Source: Bacillota bacterium
Lineage (GTDB): Bacteria > Bacillota > Clostridia > DSM-8532
DNA length: 64,000 bases
Direction: 5' to 3'
NCBI GenBank assembly: GCA_023411795.1
Contig: JAEYOK010000010.1
Coordinates: forward strand, 62,001 to 126,000
Every line of letters starts with the position of its first letter. The stretch's first letter is position 1. The notes under the pieces were generated by a model that saw only the letters and a list, made by a program, of their open reading frames with translations, searched no databases and was not told where the DNA came from. The position numbers were made by a program, and so were the translations under genes. Below, one piece after another: positions 52,616 to 61,063 of the stretch.

Positions 52616-54094
52616 CTAAATCCCCGCAGCCTTCATGACCATATTCTGATGCTCCTGAATATAAACCTTTGAAGTCGATGTGCTGTGAGATGTGCTGTTT
52701 TTCATATATAAGTCAAAATGACCGTTAACACCATTTTCTATAGTATCTACTCCATGGGGCATTCCGGATAGGGATGCAGCTATATTCATACCGTTATGAT
52801 AAATAACTACCGCTCTGGGAGACCACTTCCATGTTCCGAAAAGAGATTTCATAGTATTTGTGTCCGTACTTGTCAACGGCTCGATATCAGCATGATTATA
52901 TCCACCTATCATTCTTGCCTTAAACTGCTTTCCGGTGTCCACGTCAACAATTGTAAAAGTATCCCCTCTCTCTACAATATACTGACCCTCTAAATTCCAA
53001 TCAACAGCAGTTCCACTGCGTTGTGGAGCTTTATCTTCCCCGGGATTTACTGTGGTGACTCTCGGCGCATAACCCGAAATAGCTATTTTATCTCCTTCAT
53101 TGAACCATTCATCATCATCCATGTAATTGTATTTCATAATCTGTTGTGCTGTAACTCCAAACTTTTTAGAGATGGATGTGGCCGTGTCACCGGGTTGTAC
53201 TATATATGTCACATCGGGCCACTTGGTATAATTGGTTGTCGTAGGGGCCTGAGTTTGTCCCGGTGAGGGAGTTGTGTTCGTTGCTCCTGAAATTATCAGA
53301 GTCTGACCCGGATATATTAGATCGCCGGTAAGATTATTTGCTTTTTTAAGATTATCAATTGATACTCCAAATTTATTAGAGATTTTCCAAAGGGTGTCGC
53401 CTGCCACAACTGTATAGCTATTTGCTTTTTGGGCTGATTGACTTGAAATATTAACAGTTTGTGTGGATGAATTAAGCTCCACTTTGTACCCAAGATTTTC
53501 AGCGACAAATCTAAGGGGAGCATATGTTACATCATCGATTACAATTGAACCAGGCATTTTCATCTGGACTCCGTTGACTCTGGCAAGACTGGATCCGCGG
53601 ACGAAAGCTATCATAGTATCATTTTTATTTATTCCCACCGTATTTGATGTATTGTTCCACCAGACACTGCCTCCGATTGCCTTACCAAAATCGTATAGAG
53701 GTACATATGTTGTGTTATTATATATAAACGGCTGTTTGCTAAAGTTTTGGAGGCTTCCGTTAACTGAAACCTTAATATTGTAGTTATAGGCGCTTTGAGT
53801 CTTCGTTATACTGGATGTGGGATTTTCAGCTGCTTGAGCAGTTATTGGAGTTGCCATAAGAAAAGATGACAGGAGAACTGTTCCGGCCATAATCTTAACC
53901 GTATTAATTTTTATGTTGGGGAACTTCTCCTTAATATAATCAATTATATTATTGTTTAAGCGTTTCTGGTTATCTTCATCAATTTTGTTGAATTCATCAG
54001 CAAATTCAACATCATTCATATTGGTATCAATATAAAGGATAAGATCATAACCATCATCTGATTCTACTAATTTATAACTCCTGAAAAGATCCAA
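52616..54094 (-). CDS. LysM and copper-amine-oxidase-stalk domain cell surface protein
   Basis: A 492-residue exported protein. Residues 1-65 are a charged cytoplasmic part (ADEFNKIDEDNQKRLNNNIIDYIKEKFPN); a membrane segment ending in SFLMATPITAQAAE (about 68-90) follows. Then come a stalk domain of the copper amine oxidase N-terminal type (about 105-215, NGSLQNFSKQPFIYNNTTYVPLYDFGKAIG), LysM 1 (about 225-268, YTVVAGDTLWKISNKFGVS), LysM 2 (about 298-342) and a C-terminal domain of about 125 residues with HADIEP and YHNGMNIAASLSGMPHG. The TTG start at 54094 follows AAAGGAG by ten bases. LysM binds peptidoglycan; the C-terminal function is unknown. Confidence 0.85.
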   Translation of the reverse strand: MDLFRSYKLVESDDGYDLILYIDTNMNDVEFADEFNKIDEDNQKRLNNNIIDYIKEKFPNIKINTVKIMAGTVLLSSFLMATPITAQAAENPTSSITKTQSAYNYNIKVSVNGSLQNFSKQPFIYNNTTYVPLYDFGKAIGGSVWWNNTSNTVGINKNDTMIAFVRGSSLARVNGVQMKMPGSIVIDDVTYAPLRFVAENLGYKVELNSSTQTVNISSQSAQKANSYTVVAGDTLWKISNKFGVSIDNLKKANNLTGDLIYPGQTLIISGATNTTPSPGQTQAPTTTNYTKWPDVTYIVQPGDTATSISKKFGVTAQQIMKYNYMDDDEWFNEGDKIAISGYAPRVTTVNPGEDKAPQRSGTAVDWNLEGQYIVERGDTFTIVDVDTGKQFKARMIGGYNHADIEPLTSTDTNTMKSLFGTWKWSPRAVVIYHNGMNIAASLSGMPHGVDTIENGVNGHFDLYMKNSTSHSTSTSKVYIQEHQNMVMKAAGI

Positions 54095-54167
54095 AAAAAA
54101 CTACTCCTTTCACTTTTTGTTGTGATAGGAGTAGTATTTACAATAATCTTTAAAATATGATTAGACA

Positions 54168-56087
54168 TCACCGTTCATAATAAGTATATCCTCTAAGACC
54201 ATTATCGTATGCCTGCATAATCTCTTTTCGCTCACTTGCACTAATAAGGCCTTCACTTATGGCTTTTTCAGCTTTTTTTCTAAAGTTTTCAAGCATGATC
54301 TTAGGATCAAATTCCACATACGAGAGCACATCTGAAACACTGTCTCCATGTATTTCTTTTACAAGCTCATAATGACCGTCGGGATTTATTCTTACACTTA
54401 CCACATTAGTGTCTCCGAATAAATTGTGCAAATCCCCCAGGGTTTCCTGATAGGCACCGACAAGAAATATTCCTAAATAGTAATCGTCACCGTTTTTAAT
54501 ATCATGAACAGGCAAAGTGTGACGTACATCGTGTAAATCAATAAAGTTATCTATTTTACCGTCACAATCACAAGTAATATCAGCGATAACAGCATTTCTT
54601 CCGGGCATCTCAAGAAGCCTGTGTAACGGCATTATCGGAAACAATTGATCTATAGCCCAACTATCAGGTATGGATTGAAAAACAGAAAAATTGCAGTAAT
54701 AAATATCGGCTATAGCACTTTCTATTTCCTCAAGATCAGGTGGAGCTTGTTTTAATTTGCTCTTAGCTCTGGCGATTTGATGTATGGTATTCCAAAATAT
54801 CTTTTCGGAAAATGCTCTTTGCCGCAGACTTATTCTACCATGCTTAAACATATCCCGTATCTCATCGCGATAATAAAGCGCGTCATTATAACATTCCTGT
54901 ATATTTTTAAGAGTTATGCTCTTATATACATCATAGAGATTTTTAATTTGTTCGGGAGTATCATCATGAAGTTTTTCAGGAATCTCATACTCCAAAAACT
55001 TCTCCACATCCAGAACATTAAACAATAATACCGAGTAGTACGCAACAGTAGTTCTGCCCGATTCGGTTATTACTATTGGGTGGGGCACTTCAGCCGGGTC
55101 CAGAATCAGCATAACCGCCTCGATAATATCGGAGCAATACTCTTCAACGCTGTAATTACGACTGTTTGTATAATTTGTATTGGAACCGTCATAATCAACA
55201 GCAAGACCTCCGCCTAAGTCAAGATATCCCATAGGTGCGCCTTCTTTTACCAACTCCGCATATAAACGGGTTGCTTCCAGTACAGCAGATCTGATATCTC
55301 TAATATTGGGAATCTGAGAACCAAGATGATAATGAAGAAGCTTTAAAGAGCCAAGCATATTCTTTTCCTTTAAAATGTCTACCATTTCAATTACCTGTGA
55401 CATGTTAAGGCCAAATATGCTTCTATCCCCGCCTGATTCGGTCCAATGTCCGCCCGCCTTTGCCGATAGCTTTATCCGTATCCCTATATTAGGTGATATT
55501 CCCAATAGCTGCGCTCTTTCCAGAACGATATCAAGCTCTCCGGGCATTTCAATTACAAAGAAAAGCATGAATCCCATCTTAATGGCATAAAGGCCAAGAT
55601 CTATAAATTCCTCATCTTTGTATCCGTTACATATAATACATGCTTCTTTATCCTTCATAACAGACAGGGCAGCTATCAGCTCGGCTTTACTTCCAACCTC
55701 AAGACCATGATGATATCTCTGACCGAACTTTGTAACTTCCTCAACCACCTGTTGCTGCTGATTAACCTTAATAGGGTATACGCCTCTGTAGGCGCCCTTA
55801 TAATTCAGCTTCTCAATAGCGCTCTTAAAGGATTCGTTAAGAAAGGAGATTTGTGAGTCAAGTAAATTCTCAAACCTCAACAAAACAGGCATATCAAGAC
55901 CTCGATCCCGAATGCCTGAAATAATATCCATGAAACTAATTGCTGTGTCTGGGTTGTCTTTGTAGGGATTAACTGTGGCTTCGCCTTTATCCGATATGGA
56001 AAAATAGCCTGCCCCCCAGTTTTTTATACCATATAACTCTTCGGACTTTTCTTTTGTCCATCTTCCCAAAAGCTCACCTTTAATCAT
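54168..56087 (-). CDS. speA: Biosynthetic arginine decarboxylase
   Basis: A 639-residue PLP enzyme that turns arginine into agmatine, the first step of one polyamine route. The PLP lysine is in RGVYPIKVNQQQQVVEEV (about 100-117), with LHYHLGSQ, DLGGGLAVDYDGS and the C-terminal ADITCDCDGKIDNF with the catalytic cysteine typical of this family. GGAAGG lies upstream of the ATG. Agmatinase and spermidine synthase genes are not in the window. argF nearby is another arginine pathway gene, 2.3 kb away. Confidence 0.95.
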   Translation of the reverse strand: MIKGELLGRWTKEKSEELYGIKNWGAGYFSISDKGEATVNPYKDNPDTAISFMDIISGIRDRGLDMPVLLRFENLLDSQISFLNESFKSAIEKLNYKGAYRGVYPIKVNQQQQVVEEVTKFGQRYHHGLEVGSKAELIAALSVMKDKEACIICNGYKDEEFIDLGLYAIKMGFMLFFVIEMPGELDIVLERAQLLGISPNIGIRIKLSAKAGGHWTESGGDRSIFGLNMSQVIEMVDILKEKNMLGSLKLLHYHLGSQIPNIRDIRSAVLEATRLYAELVKEGAPMGYLDLGGGLAVDYDGSNTNYTNSRNYSVEEYCSDIIEAVMLILDPAEVPHPIVITESGRTTVAYYSVLLFNVLDVEKFLEYEIPEKLHDDTPEQIKNLYDVYKSITLKNIQECYNDALYYRDEIRDMFKHGRISLRQRAFSEKIFWNTIHQIARAKSKLKQAPPDLEEIESAIADIYYCNFSVFQSIPDSWAIDQLFPIMPLHRLLEMPGRNAVIADITCDCDGKIDNFIDLHDVRHTLPVHDIKNGDDYYLGIFLVGAYQETLGDLHNLFGDTNVVSVRINPDGHYELVKEIHGDSVSDVLSYVEFDPKIMLENFRKKAEKAISEGLISASERKEIMQAYDNGLRGYTYYER

Positions 56088-56204
56088 TTTTTACCTTCCA
56101 ATCCAGTACCTAAAGTCAAAGATGCAAACATTAATATATAATAGCACAATAAGTATTAATTTATCAATAATTAACAATGAGCTTCAGATTTTTACTTCCT
56201 TCCG

Positions 56205-56384
56205 CTAACATCCGCCCTTTAAATCATCCCTGCCAAATCCATCCTCTTCGTTTGTCATGCTTTGGCTAAAGGTAATGATAGTGCCATTTTTCTCTCTTAA
56301 AACATCAAAATTACCGTTTTCACCTGACTCTATTGCATTGTCACCCGATTCTAAATAGTCATATTGAGTTATAGTGATAATATA
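56205..56384 (-). pseudogene. Open frame without a start codon between speA and the aldehyde dehydrogenase
   Basis: A frame of about 60 codons ends TAG at 56205 and reads through QYDYLESGDNAIESGENGN, then TIITFSQSMTNEEDGFGRDD. Its composition looks coding, but there is no ATG, GTG or TTG at its start and a TGA stands just upstream. It may be the tail of a deleted or frameshifted gene, or chance. The rest of the 56088-56423 gap shows nothing. Confidence 0.25.
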
Positions 56385-56423
56385 AAATTTAATTCATTAA
56401 ACTTTTATATATTTACTTCCAGC

Positions 56424-57797
56424 TTACTTAAAAATGTTCTTAAGTAGATTTAGCTTATTTTTGTAAGGCGGATATCTAAGTTTTATATCAATTGAGAATG
56501 ATTTCTTCATTATACTCTTCTTATGGGTGAATGTATCAAAGCTCCATTTACTGTGGTAACTACCCATCCCGCTTTCACCTACACCCCCAAAGGGCATGTA
56601 TTCTGTGGCCAAATGAACGATAGTATCATTAATACATCCGCCACCAAATGAAATATTATTAATTATTTTATTTTCAACATCTTTATTATTAGTAAAAAGA
56701 TATAAGGCCAATGGCTTAGGTCGGTTATTAACAGCAGATATAACCTCTTGTATCTCATCATAAGTTAGTACAGGCAGAATTGGACCGAATATCTCCTCTT
56801 GCATAACCGAATCCTCCCAAACAACATTGTCGATAATAGTAGGAGATATCTTAAGATTTGATACTTCAAAATCACCACCTGAGTATATTTTTCCGTTTTC
56901 TATAAGACCAATCAAACGCTTAAAGTGCTTTTCATTTACAATTCTCGGTAAATCCGGATTTTTACATGGTTGTTCTCCGAAAAATTCGAATATATATTTT
57001 TTCATTGCAATAAGGAGGCTGTCTTTCACATCCTTGTGAACATAAACATAGTCAGGAGCTACACAGGTTTGACCTGAATTAATAGTCTTGCCCCAAATTA
57101 TTCTTTTTGCTGCTAAATCTATGTTCACATCCCTATCTACTATACATGGGCTCTTTCCTCCTAACTCCAAAGTAACAGGAGTAAGATTCTTTGCAGCTGA
57201 TTCCATGACCATTTTGCCAACATCTACGCTACCTGTAAAGAATATATAATCAACTTTCTCATGTAAAAGCTCCTGATTTGCCTCTCTCCCGCCTTCAATA
57301 ACCGCAATATACTCTTTACTAAAGCAGCTACTTAATATTTTGCTTATTACTGCAGAGGTACATGGTGAGTATGCTGACGGCTTAACAACTGCACAGTTGC
57401 CACTGGCTATAGCACCAATTAAAGGTGCGATGGCTAGTTGAAAGGGATAATTCCATGGAGACATTATTAAAGCAATTCCATATGGTTCAGATACTATATA
57501 GGAGACTGATTTAAATTGAGTAATAGGTGTTCTGACTCTTTTAACTTTGTTCCATTTTCTAATATTTTTTATGGCATCATTTAGTTCATTATAAATAAAC
57601 CCTACTTCAGTTGCATAGGCTTCAAAGGGTGCCTTATTTAGATCTTTTTTTAAGGCATCCATAATATCCTTTTCGTTATCCTTAATAACTGCTTTTAGTT
57701 TCTTAAGGGCATTTAAACGAAAGGTAACATTTTTTGTTTCACCTTTTGAAAAATACTCTCTTTGCTTGTCCAACATATTTTTTATATCACTTGACAT
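56424..57797 (-). CDS. Aldehyde dehydrogenase (NAD(P)-dependent)
   Basis: A 457-residue enzyme of the short class 3/YwdH-like type. The catalytic Cys is in NSGQTCVAPDY (about 242), the general base Glu in LELGGKSP (about 208), and the NAD-binding segment is FFTGSVDVGKMV (about 183-194). A C-terminal hydrophobic and basic tail (IDIKLRYPPYKNKLNLLKNIF) could touch membranes, as in fatty aldehyde dehydrogenases. TAGGAGA precedes the ATG. The natural substrate is unknown. Confidence 0.92.
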   Translation of the reverse strand: MSSDIKNMLDKQREYFSKGETKNVTFRLNALKKLKAVIKDNEKDIMDALKKDLNKAPFEAYATEVGFIYNELNDAIKNIRKWNKVKRVRTPITQFKSVSYIVSEPYGIALIMSPWNYPFQLAIAPLIGAIASGNCAVVKPSAYSPCTSAVISKILSSCFSKEYIAVIEGGREANQELLHEKVDYIFFTGSVDVGKMVMESAAKNLTPVTLELGGKSPCIVDRDVNIDLAAKRIIWGKTINSGQTCVAPDYVYVHKDVKDSLLIAMKKYIFEFFGEQPCKNPDLPRIVNEKHFKRLIGLIENGKIYSGGDFEVSNLKISPTIIDNVVWEDSVMQEEIFGPILPVLTYDEIQEVISAVNNRPKPLALYLFTNNKDVENKIINNISFGGGCINDTIVHLATEYMPFGGVGESGMGSYHSKWSFDTFTHKKSIMKKSFSIDIKLRYPPYKNKLNLLKNIFK

Positions 57798-57885
57798 AAC
57801 ACAAATCTCCTAATGTAGTTGCTCAAAGCTGTGGGGTAACATTGCCTATGAAATAAGTCAATTCAGCAAAATGACGATTCATTTA

Positions 57886-58353
57886 TTATAACTCTTTCAC
57901 AAGTCGTGCGCGTAAGTATCCTCTATCTGTTTCTATTGCTTCCACATAAAACCCCCTACCGTAATAGAATCGCATAAGGACATTATGCTTTGAAGATGTG
58001 TGAAGAATAACCTTTTTCACTTTCATCTCTTTAAGATATTTATCCACAACATTCATTAGGGACTTTCCTATTCCAATATTTCGATTACTGCTGTCTACCG
58101 CAAAACGGCTTAGATATGCTGTAGAACCGTTAATGTCAAGCCTTACGGTACCAACAATGGCATCATCAATTACAGCAATATAAACAGCTTTGGTTTCTAT
58201 TTCTTTCTTAATATCCTCCAAAGTCTCCGAGAGGGCTTCAAGATTATCAAGCCCTGTAATCTTACTATACTCAAGAAAAGCCTTCTTTAGAATCGAAAAT
58301 ACAGCAGGCGCGTCCTCTATTGTCGCGCGCCTGATTATAAACGAATAATGCAT
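57886..58353 (-). CDS. GNAT-family N-acetyltransferase
   Basis: A 155-residue acetyltransferase. Motif A is AYLSRFAVDSSNRNIGIGKSLMNVVDKYL (about 81-109), with R-N-I-G-I-G for acetyl-CoA, and motif B contains LHTSSKHNVLMRFYYGRGF. ATG 58353 has TGGGGTG upstream; it is five bases after the argF stop, so the two are probably one operon. Acting on an amino-acid intermediate such as glutamate or ornithine is possible but not shown. Confidence 0.85.
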   Translation of the reverse strand: MHYSFIIRRATIEDAPAVFSILKKAFLEYSKITGLDNLEALSETLEDIKKEIETKAVYIAVIDDAIVGTVRLDINGSTAYLSRFAVDSSNRNIGIGKSLMNVVDKYLKEMKVKKVILHTSSKHNVLMRFYYGRGFYVEAIETDRGYLRARLVKEL

Positions 58354-58358
58354 ATTTA

Positions 58359-59279
58359 TCACCCCATGAGTTTTACAAGTACGGCTTTTTGAGCATGAAG
58401 TCTGTTTTCAGCTTCATCAAACACAACAGATTGAGGTCCGTCAATAACATCTGCCGTAACCTCATATCCCCTGTATGCAGGCAGACAGTGCATAAAAATT
58501 GCATCAGGTTTAGCTTTACTCATAAGCTCTTTATTTACCTGGTATGGCATAAAGACAGCAACTCTTTTTTCTTTCTCAGACTCCATGCCCATGCTAACCC
58601 ATGTATCTGTATAAACCACATCAGCATTAAGGACAGCTTCATTTGGATCGTTGCCCACAATAACCTTGGCTCCTGACTCTAATGCAGCTTTTTTTGCATG
58701 TTCTATCGATTGTTCCTCACATTCATAGCCTTTAGGTGTTGCAACCGATACATCCATGCCCACCTTTGCGCATCCTATCAAAAGAGAATTGGCAACATTA
58801 TTACCATCACCTACATAAGCCATCTTTAGCCCCTTAAGGGTACCCTTGTACTCCTTAACAGTTTGGAGATCAGCAAGAATCTGGCAGGGATGCTGGCTGT
58901 CAGTTAATCCATTAATAATCGGAATGGTACCGTAAGCAGCAAGCTCTTCAACATCACTGTGCTTATATGTTCTAATCATTATTCCATCTATGTATCGAGA
59001 AAGGGTTTTTGCCGTATCAAAAACGGATTCACCTCTGCCCAACTGGATCTCATTTGCACTCAAAAACATGGAGTATCCTCCAAGTTGGTACATCGCGACC
59101 TCAAAAGATACTCTGGTTCTGGTGGATGATTTACTAAATATTAAGCCTAGGGATTTCCCCTTAAGCAAATGATTGTGCCTTATTCCATTCTTGTTTTCAT
59201 ACTTCAATTTATCTGCCATTTTCAATGTTTCATTAATCTCTTCCGATGACCAATCACTTAGACAAAGTAAATGCTTCAT
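58359..59279 (-). CDS. argF: Ornithine carbamoyltransferase
   Basis: A 306-residue enzyme that makes citrulline from ornithine and carbamoyl phosphate. The carbamoyl phosphate site is SSTRTRVSFE (about 54-63), HPCQILAD (about 131-138) and HCLPAYRG (about 265-272); the ornithine loop is DTWVSMGME. GGAGG precedes the ATG closely. A GNAT gene follows. Other arg genes are not in the window. Confidence 0.96.
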   Translation of the reverse strand: MKHLLCLSDWSSEEINETLKMADKLKYENKNGIRHNHLLKGKSLGLIFSKSSTRTRVSFEVAMYQLGGYSMFLSANEIQLGRGESVFDTAKTLSRYIDGIMIRTYKHSDVEELAAYGTIPIINGLTDSQHPCQILADLQTVKEYKGTLKGLKMAYVGDGNNVANSLLIGCAKVGMDVSVATPKGYECEEQSIEHAKKAALESGAKVIVGNDPNEAVLNADVVYTDTWVSMGMESEKEKRVAVFMPYQVNKELMSKAKPDAIFMHCLPAYRGYEVTADVIDGPQSVVFDEAENRLHAQKAVLVKLMG

Positions 59280-59369
59280 AAGACCTCCACCTAGCCGCTT
59301 TGCGACATTTAGTTTATAAATAGAATAACATATGAATTATTATACATTTCTTTGCATAAAAATGCAATA

Positions 59370-60860
59370 CTATTTTTCATACAAAAATTCAAACATATCA
59401 CTATCTATAATATAAACATCATAGGGGTCATCTTCACGAATGATTAAATAATCTCCCGGCTTTCCAAGCATATACGTATCTCTGTCCCACTTGGTAAATA
59501 CCTTAACTGTTTCAGCCAAGGATTTTGCATAAATATAAGCTTCACCGTTTGAAATACATTTTTTTGCATAGGGACGTAAGTCAACAATCTGACCGGATTT
59601 CTTGTTTAGTACATGAGGAAAATATTGCGTTTGTAATTCAAATGGCTCATCAACAGCATCATGACCCTTTTCAAACTTTTCTTTAATTATTGGATGTACA
59701 TCACCCTTAATGCCAATAATCACATATAGGTTATCATCGGAAATTAAATCGTCCAGATCACATTGAAGTGTTCTTATTACTATTGGTGTTCCTTTTTCAA
59801 AAACGTCCGTACATCTTAAATACCCCTGTGTTAAAGGGCGTTTCTTATACCTCTCCATAGCAGTTATATCGGACTGATAATTTTCACAATCGATTACTTC
59901 AAAGCTTCCAAAGTATTTTGTAAGCTGACTTAATAAATATTCATCAGCATTAATACCGGGATAACATTTGTTAAACTCATTTATTCTGATTAAGCCTCCA
60001 CCCTTATCCCTATGGCCTCCGCCCGAGCCAATGTTGTTCGAGATGTATTCGGCCAGCTCGTTGGCCATAACTTCCCTTATACAGCTTCTAACTGAATATT
60101 TTATTCCTGTCTGAGCCTCAAAGAATACAATGCATACATCAATGGAATCAACCTGTATAGCTAAGTCGCTTATAAATCCCAGAATATTAGGATCACAGGG
60201 CTGGGTTTTGATTACAGTGAACCTGTATGTAGGATTGTATGAGCTTCTTAACAGAGCAATTCCCGCTATCTCTAGGTCACTCATTGTAAGATTTGAGTTC
60301 TTGAGCTTACGTATTAGATTGGGATCAAAGTATAGGGTATCCTTCATATCTCTATCAGCGGGATGATTAATTTCAATAAAGCTGTTTGTATCGCTTAGCA
60401 AGCCGTAATAGAGAGCCGTAGAAACATCTTTGTGCTCCGAAATATTAAAGCCTTCTTCCTCCAGCATCTGCCACACCAGGGTGGAACAACTCCCTAAAAA
60501 GCTTCTGATTTCATTAAGAGGTATATTAATGATTTCTTGTTGGTGATGATCGATAACAGCTACATTTTCGGCCTCGAACTTCTTTACATTCCCCGCACCA
60601 TACTGGCAATCAACAGTTATTAGCAATCCATTAATCTTTATGTTTTCTTCATAAGATAATGGAATATCTAGTTCTTTTATGAGAAGTGCTAAATTGGGTT
60701 TTGTAAGTTTTGCCCGTCCGCCGTATATAAGTTTTACTTTCTTACCTTTTTCCTTAAAAAAAGTATACAATGCATAACCCGAGGCAATTGAGTCCGCATC
60801 CGGGTTATCGTGGCACTGAATAGTAACTTCATCGTAACTAATTAAATCGCTGAGTTTCAT
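59370..60860 (-). CDS. DHH-family phosphoesterase
   Basis: A 496-residue protein. The DHH domain has CHDNPDADSIASGYAL (about 16-31), VDCQYGAG, IDHHQQEIINIPL (about 107) and YYGLLSDTN; the DHHA1-type glycine-rich signature GSGGGHRDKGGGLI (about 279-292) follows. The C-terminal 150 residues are an extra domain (YLRCTDVFEKGTPIVIRTLQCDLDDLI) not seen in short NrnA/oligoribonuclease enzymes. Likely substrates are nano-RNA or cyclic dinucleotides, inferred from the family. It is divergent from the TIR gene. Confidence 0.88.
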   Translation of the reverse strand: MKLSDLISYDEVTIQCHDNPDADSIASGYALYTFFKEKGKKVKLIYGGRAKLTKPNLALLIKELDIPLSYEENIKINGLLITVDCQYGAGNVKKFEAENVAVIDHHQQEIINIPLNEIRSFLGSCSTLVWQMLEEEGFNISEHKDVSTALYYGLLSDTNSFIEINHPADRDMKDTLYFDPNLIRKLKNSNLTMSDLEIAGIALLRSSYNPTYRFTVIKTQPCDPNILGFISDLAIQVDSIDVCIVFFEAQTGIKYSVRSCIREVMANELAEYISNNIGSGGGHRDKGGGLIRINEFNKCYPGINADEYLLSQLTKYFGSFEVIDCENYQSDITAMERYKKRPLTQGYLRCTDVFEKGTPIVIRTLQCDLDDLISDDNLYVIIGIKGDVHPIIKEKFEKGHDAVDEPFELQTQYFPHVLNKKSGQIVDLRPYAKKCISNGEAYIYAKSLAETVKVFTKWDRDTYMLGKPGDYLIIREDDPYDVYIIDSDMFEFLYEK

Positions 60861-61000
60861 ATTATCACACCCTTATGTCCTCTTATAATCGTATAATTGT
60901 AAAATGTTTCAAACTTTATTTGAAGGAGACATCTATAATTTAGTTATACCAATATTAGCACAATAATAACCTATAAAAATTTTTAATAATTAACCTGCTC

Positions 61001-61029
61001 TTGACTCTTTGTAAGGTAAACATTAATCT
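61001..61029 (+). promoter_or_regulatory. Promoter of the TIR-propeller gene
   Basis: TTGACT (61001-61006), a 17-base spacer and TAATCT (61024-61029) lie 35 bases before the ATG at 61064. The -10 is moderate. No operator is visible. Confidence 0.5.
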
Positions 61030-61063
61030 ATAGATAATATGGATAATTGAGGTATTGGTGGCT